NCBI GenBank assembly: GCA_937893675.1
Contig: CALBGI010000021.1
Location: 62,001 to 126,000, forward strand
DNA length: 64,000 nt
Source: an uncultured Blautia sp.
GTDB lineage: Bacteria > Bacillota > Clostridia > Lachnospirales > Lachnospiraceae
Direction: 5' to 3'
Shown: in pieces, positions 61,011 to 64,000 of the stretch
Position numbering within the stretch: position 1 is the stretch's first letter
Layout: each line of letters opens with the position of its first letter
Made by a program: the position numbers and the translations under genes
The notes under the pieces: model-generated
Databases searched by the model: none
What the model was told of the DNA's origin: nothing
What the model saw: the letters and a program-made list of their open reading frames with translations, nothing else

Positions 61011-61024
61011 AGAGAGGAAACAAC

Positions 61025-62326
61025 GTGGAAGACAGAAAAGTAATTCAGATCGAGCATCTGACAAAAATGTATAAGTTATATGACAGGCCCTCGGACAGAC
61101 TGAAAGAGTCCCTGGGCTTTTCCAAAAAAAAGAGATATCGTGAGCACTATGCCCTGCGGGATGTAAGCCTTACTGTGCATGAGGGAGAGTGCGTGGGAAT
61201 CATCGGGACCAACGGTTCCGGAAAATCCACGATCCTCAAGATCATCACCGGCGTTTTGTCTGCAACCGAGGGGACGGTGAAGGTGGACGGGCGTATTTCT
61301 GCGCTTTTGGAGCTTGGAGCCGGATTTAATTCCGAATATACGGGAATGGAGAATATCTATCTCAATGGAACCATGATCGGATTTTCCAGAGAGGAGATCG
61401 ACAGCAGACTTCAGCAGATCCTGGATTTTGCAGATATCGGAGATTTTATCCATCAGCCGGTCAAAACCTACTCCAGCGGTATGTTTGTGCGCCTGGCGTT
61501 TGCCATTGCCATTAATATCGAACCGGAGATCCTGGTGGTGGATGAGGCGCTGTCGGTGGGGGATGTATTTTTCCAGGCAAAGTGCTACCACAAGTTTGAG
61601 GAGTTTAAGAAACAGGGAAAGACCATTCTTTTCGTGAGCCATGATCTGAGCAGCGTGTCCAAATACTGCGACAGAGTGGTGCTTCTGAACCAGGGCGTGA
61701 AGCTGGACGAGGGGACGCCAAAGGCCATGGTGGATATGTACAAACAGCTTCTGGTCCACCAGGAGCCGGTGAAGCAGCAGGAAACCACGGAGGAATCCCG
61801 GGAAGCTCCAAAGAGTGAAAACTGGCGGGAAGGCTTTTCCGTGAATCCGAATACCCTGGAATATGGAGACAAGCAGGCTGAAATTGTGGATTTTGTGGTG
61901 CTGGACGAGCATGACAGGCAGACCAATACCATCCACAAGGGAAGTCCCTTCACCATCAAGATGCGGGTTCATTTCAACGAAAACATTCAGCAGCCGATCA
62001 TGGCGTTTACGTTCAAAAATATTCAGGGAACCGAGATCACGGGAACCAATACCATGTTTGAAAAAGCGCCGGTACAGCCCTGCGTGCCGGGGGACGAGTA
62101 TGTGGCGTCTTTTACCCAGAATATGGATCTGCAGGGGGGAGAGTATCTGTTGTCCTTTGGCTGCACCGGCTACTGCGGCGGCGAATTTACGGTGTTTCAT
62201 CGCCTGTATGACGCCTGCAATATCACGGTTGTTTCCCACAAAAATACCGTGGGATTTTATGACATGAATTCCACGGTGACAGTGGAGAAGAATGGGGAGC
62301 GTACAGGAAACGGAGCCGTTCGTTAG
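61025..62326 (+). CDS. Polysaccharide ABC exporter ATPase (Wzt-like, with C-terminal glycan-binding domain)
   Basis: The 433-residue ATPase has Walker A GTNGSGKST, signature YSSGMFVRLAFAIAI and Walker B ILVVDEALSVGD, as in TagH/Wzt proteins. After about residue 265 a beta-rich Wzt-type domain follows (ADKQAEIVDFVVLDE-like start, FTIKMRVHF, EYLLSFGC), which in Wzt binds the modified end of the glycan and so couples chain capping to export. GTG 61025 follows GAGAGG. The adjacent methyltransferase may provide the recognised cap; that link is inference. Confidence 0.94.
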   Translation: MEDRKVIQIEHLTKMYKLYDRPSDRLKESLGFSKKKRYREHYALRDVSLTVHEGECVGIIGTNGSGKSTILKIITGVLSATEGTVKVDGRISALLELGAGFNSEYTGMENIYLNGTMIGFSREEIDSRLQQILDFADIGDFIHQPVKTYSSGMFVRLAFAIAINIEPEILVVDEALSVGDVFFQAKCYHKFEEFKKQGKTILFVSHDLSSVSKYCDRVVLLNQGVKLDEGTPKAMVDMYKQLLVHQEPVKQQETTEESREAPKSENWREGFSVNPNTLEYGDKQAEIVDFVVLDEHDRQTNTIHKGSPFTIKMRVHFNENIQQPIMAFTFKNIQGTEITGTNTMFEKAPVQPCVPGDEYVASFTQNMDLQGGEYLLSFGCTGYCGGEFTVFHRLYDACNITVVSHKNTVGFYDMNSTVTVEKNGERTGNGAVR

Positions 62327-62361
62327 GCAGTATTTTATAAAAAGATAAAAGGAGAAGCTTT

Positions 62362-63294
62362 ATGGAGGAAAAAATCGGGAAGGTGACCCTTGATCTGACC
62401 TGGTATTCGGGGGAGGATCTGTACAGCGACGGGGCAGCGGAGGAGCAGGAGCTTCTGGAAATCGCAGAGAGATATACAGAAGAAGAGCTCAACCATGTGA
62501 TCGCGCAGCGCAGGAGCTGGCCGGTGCTTTACCATTTTTCGCATATCCGTCAGAATATCGTGCAGTGGCTTCCCATCCAAAAATCCCACAAGGTGCTGGA
62601 AATCGGATCCGGCTGTGGGGCAGTGACCGGGGCACTGGCGCGTCTTGCCGGTGAAGTCACCTGCATTGAGCTTTCCAAAATGCGGAGCACCATCAATGCC
62701 AACCGGAACCGGGACTGCGGCAATCTGCGGATCCTGGTGGGGAATTTTCAGGATATTGAGGAACATCTGGAGGAGACCTACGATTACATCACCCTGATCG
62801 GGGTGTTTGAATACGCAGAGGGCTATATCGGGACAAAAGAGCCATATCTGGAAATGCTTCGCCGGGTGTCCCGGCATCTGGCGCCGGGAGGCGTTCTGGT
62901 CCTTGCCATTGAGAACCGTCTGGGCCTGAAATACTGGGCCGGATGTACGGAGGATCATACAGGTCTGTTTTTTGAGGGTCTGGAGAATTATGCAAAGACC
63001 AGCGGGATTCGCACATTTTCCAGGGGAGAGCTTTTGCAGCTCCTGGAAAGAGCCGGGGACTTTTCCGTGGAATTTTACTATCCCTATCCGGATTACAAAT
63101 TTCCCATGACGATTTATTCGGACAGCTATCTTCCGAAAAAGGGAGAGCTGAAGGGGAATTTCTGCAATTACGACAGACCCCGGGCACAGTTTTTCGATGA
63201 GGCCAGAGTGTATGATTCCCTGGCAGAGAGCGGAATGTTCCGGGAACTGTCCAACTCTTTTCTGGTGCTTGCAAAAAAGGAGGCGGCAAAATGA
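62362..63294 (+). CDS. Class I SAM-dependent methyltransferase
   Basis: The 310-residue protein has the SAM-binding motif VLEIGSGCGAVTGALARL, then CIELSKMRSTINANRNRD and DYITLIGVFEYAEGYIG. It lies in a glycan export cluster and overlaps the next gene by four bases (ATGA), so a sugar or glycan-end methyl group is the likely product. The exact acceptor is not visible. Confidence 0.9.
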   Translation: MEEKIGKVTLDLTWYSGEDLYSDGAAEEQELLEIAERYTEEELNHVIAQRRSWPVLYHFSHIRQNIVQWLPIQKSHKVLEIGSGCGAVTGALARLAGEVTCIELSKMRSTINANRNRDCGNLRILVGNFQDIEEHLEETYDYITLIGVFEYAEGYIGTKEPYLEMLRRVSRHLAPGGVLVLAIENRLGLKYWAGCTEDHTGLFFEGLENYAKTSGIRTFSRGELLQLLERAGDFSVEFYYPYPDYKFPMTIYSDSYLPKKGELKGNFCNYDRPRAQFFDEARVYDSLAESGMFRELSNSFLVLAKKEAAK

Positions 63295-64000
63295 GCAGGA
63301 TCATTTATTCCAAATTTTCCAATGAGCGCTGCCGCAGGTTCGCCATCCGCACGGATATTGTGGAAGGGGAAAAAGAAAGATTTGTGGTGAAGCGCGCGGT
63401 GTACCCGGAGGGGGAAGCGCATGTAAAACAGCTGCCCCAGTGGAACGAGAAGCTTTCCGCATGCTATGCACGCATTCCGTTTCAGGTCAACGCCTGCCAG
63501 CTCAGCGGAGATGGAGTGCGTCTGCAGTATGTGGAAGGGGAAACGCTGGAGGAGCATCTGGATGCCTTGCTGGAGGCAGGACAGACAGAGGAGGCGATCC
63601 GGCAGCTCAAGGCGTATCTGCATCAGATCGAATCGGTGTACAGCGACGAAGCGTTTTTTATGACAGAGGAATTTAAAGAGCTGTTCGGAGAGCCAGAGCT
63701 TCCGGAAGGACTTCGCTGCGGGGCAGTGACCAACATCGATCTTGTGTGCGAAAATCTGGTGCTCACCGATCCGCCTACGGTTCTGGATTATGAGTGGACC
63801 TTTGATTTTCCGATTCCCTGCCGTTATGTGCTGTACCGGGTGATCCATTATTATACAGAGACGCATACAGTCCGGAAAGCGCTGGACAGCCAGGCACTTT
63901 TTGCTGCCTTTGGGATGACGGAGGAAGAGCGCGGGCTTTACGGGGAAATGGAAAAACGGTTTCAGCAGAGCCTGACCAAAGGCCATGTGCCGATGCGGGA
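63291..64000 (+). CDS. Kinase-like protein of the glycan cluster (3' end outside window)
   Basis: The frame opens at ATG 63291 after AAGGAGG and stays open to the window edge (236 codons). It has a phosphotransferase-like layout: FVVKRAVYPEGEAHVKQL (Lys-containing strand), then LQYVEGETLEEHLD (hinge), then NIDLVCENLVLTDPPTVLDY with Asp and Asn of a catalytic loop and a later metal Asp in VLDYEW. This resembles aminoglycoside-phosphotransferase-type folds. In O-antigen systems a kinase and methyltransferase can cap the chain; the same could hold here. Confidence 0.7.
   Translation, partial: MSRIIYSKFSNERCRRFAIRTDIVEGEKERFVVKRAVYPEGEAHVKQLPQWNEKLSACYARIPFQVNACQLSGDGVRLQYVEGETLEEHLDALLEAGQTEEAIRQLKAYLHQIESVYSDEAFFMTEEFKELFGEPELPEGLRCGAVTNIDLVCENLVLTDPPTVLDYEWTFDFPIPCRYVLYRVIHYYTETHTVRKALDSQALFAAFGMTEEERGLYGEMEKRFQQSLTKGHVPMR

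Noticed and set aside
1..64000. tRNA, rRNA or tmRNA genes
   Set aside because: No cloverleaf or rRNA-like sequence was noticed, including near the prophage end, so the attachment site is not a tRNA.

Overview
The window comes from a spore-forming, low-to-mid G+C member of the Clostridia, most likely Lachnospiraceae. Evidence: gpr and spoIIP, a Gram-positive LexA box at uvrA, the cdaA-cdaR pair, HPr with a regulatory Ser46, AGGAGG ribosome sites throughout and clostridial-type serine recombinases. About 30.66 kb on the left is the right-hand part of a siphovirus-type prophage; the rest is chromosome.

Prophage (1 to about 30,665). The late region runs rightward: terminase, portal, ClpP-like protease, HK97 capsid, connectors, tail tube, the two frameshift-coupled tail chaperones, tape measure, tail tip, holin and amidase. 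A SymE-like toxin lies on the opposite strand. Three A+T-rich cargo cassettes interrupt or flank this plan: a two-gene unit between terminase and portal (831-3057), a HsdR-N-type gene between tail chaperones and tape measure (9060-10289), and a 274-residue orphan beside the right end (29718-30542). Each has an extended -10 promoter and a downstream hairpin terminator; two encode PD-(D/E)XK nuclease signatures. They look like lysogenic-conversion (moron) genes, plausibly for exclusion of other phages.

Recombinase region (19582-28650). Two overlapping serine recombinases run rightward and converge, 4 bp apart, on a leftward chain of five overlapping genes: a third serine recombinase, two small proteins homologous to its C-terminal domain, and two ParB-like proteins. 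The third recombinase is split by an IS3-family element flanked by a 6-bp duplication; removing the element and one copy restores the frame exactly. Divergent XRE regulators with two palindromic operators follow. The right end of the prophage lies inside comEC, whose 3' part (30665-32263) carries no start of its own. The 5' part should lie left of this window.

Chromosome. holA and rpsT are followed by gpr-spoIIP, then a DeoR-controlled sugar locus (binding protein, ATPase, permease, two FGGY kinases, class II aldolase) with CGAACA boxes at its promoter. Next come lepA (with a repeat-structured leader), a small lipoprotein, hemW, LexA-controlled uvrA, mreB, recD2, comF, two membrane proteins, cdaA-cdaR, an HPr-like protein, and a surface-glycan cluster (rfbC, ABC exporter, methyltransferase, kinase-like protein) that runs off the right edge. 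No tRNA, rRNA or CRISPR array was seen.
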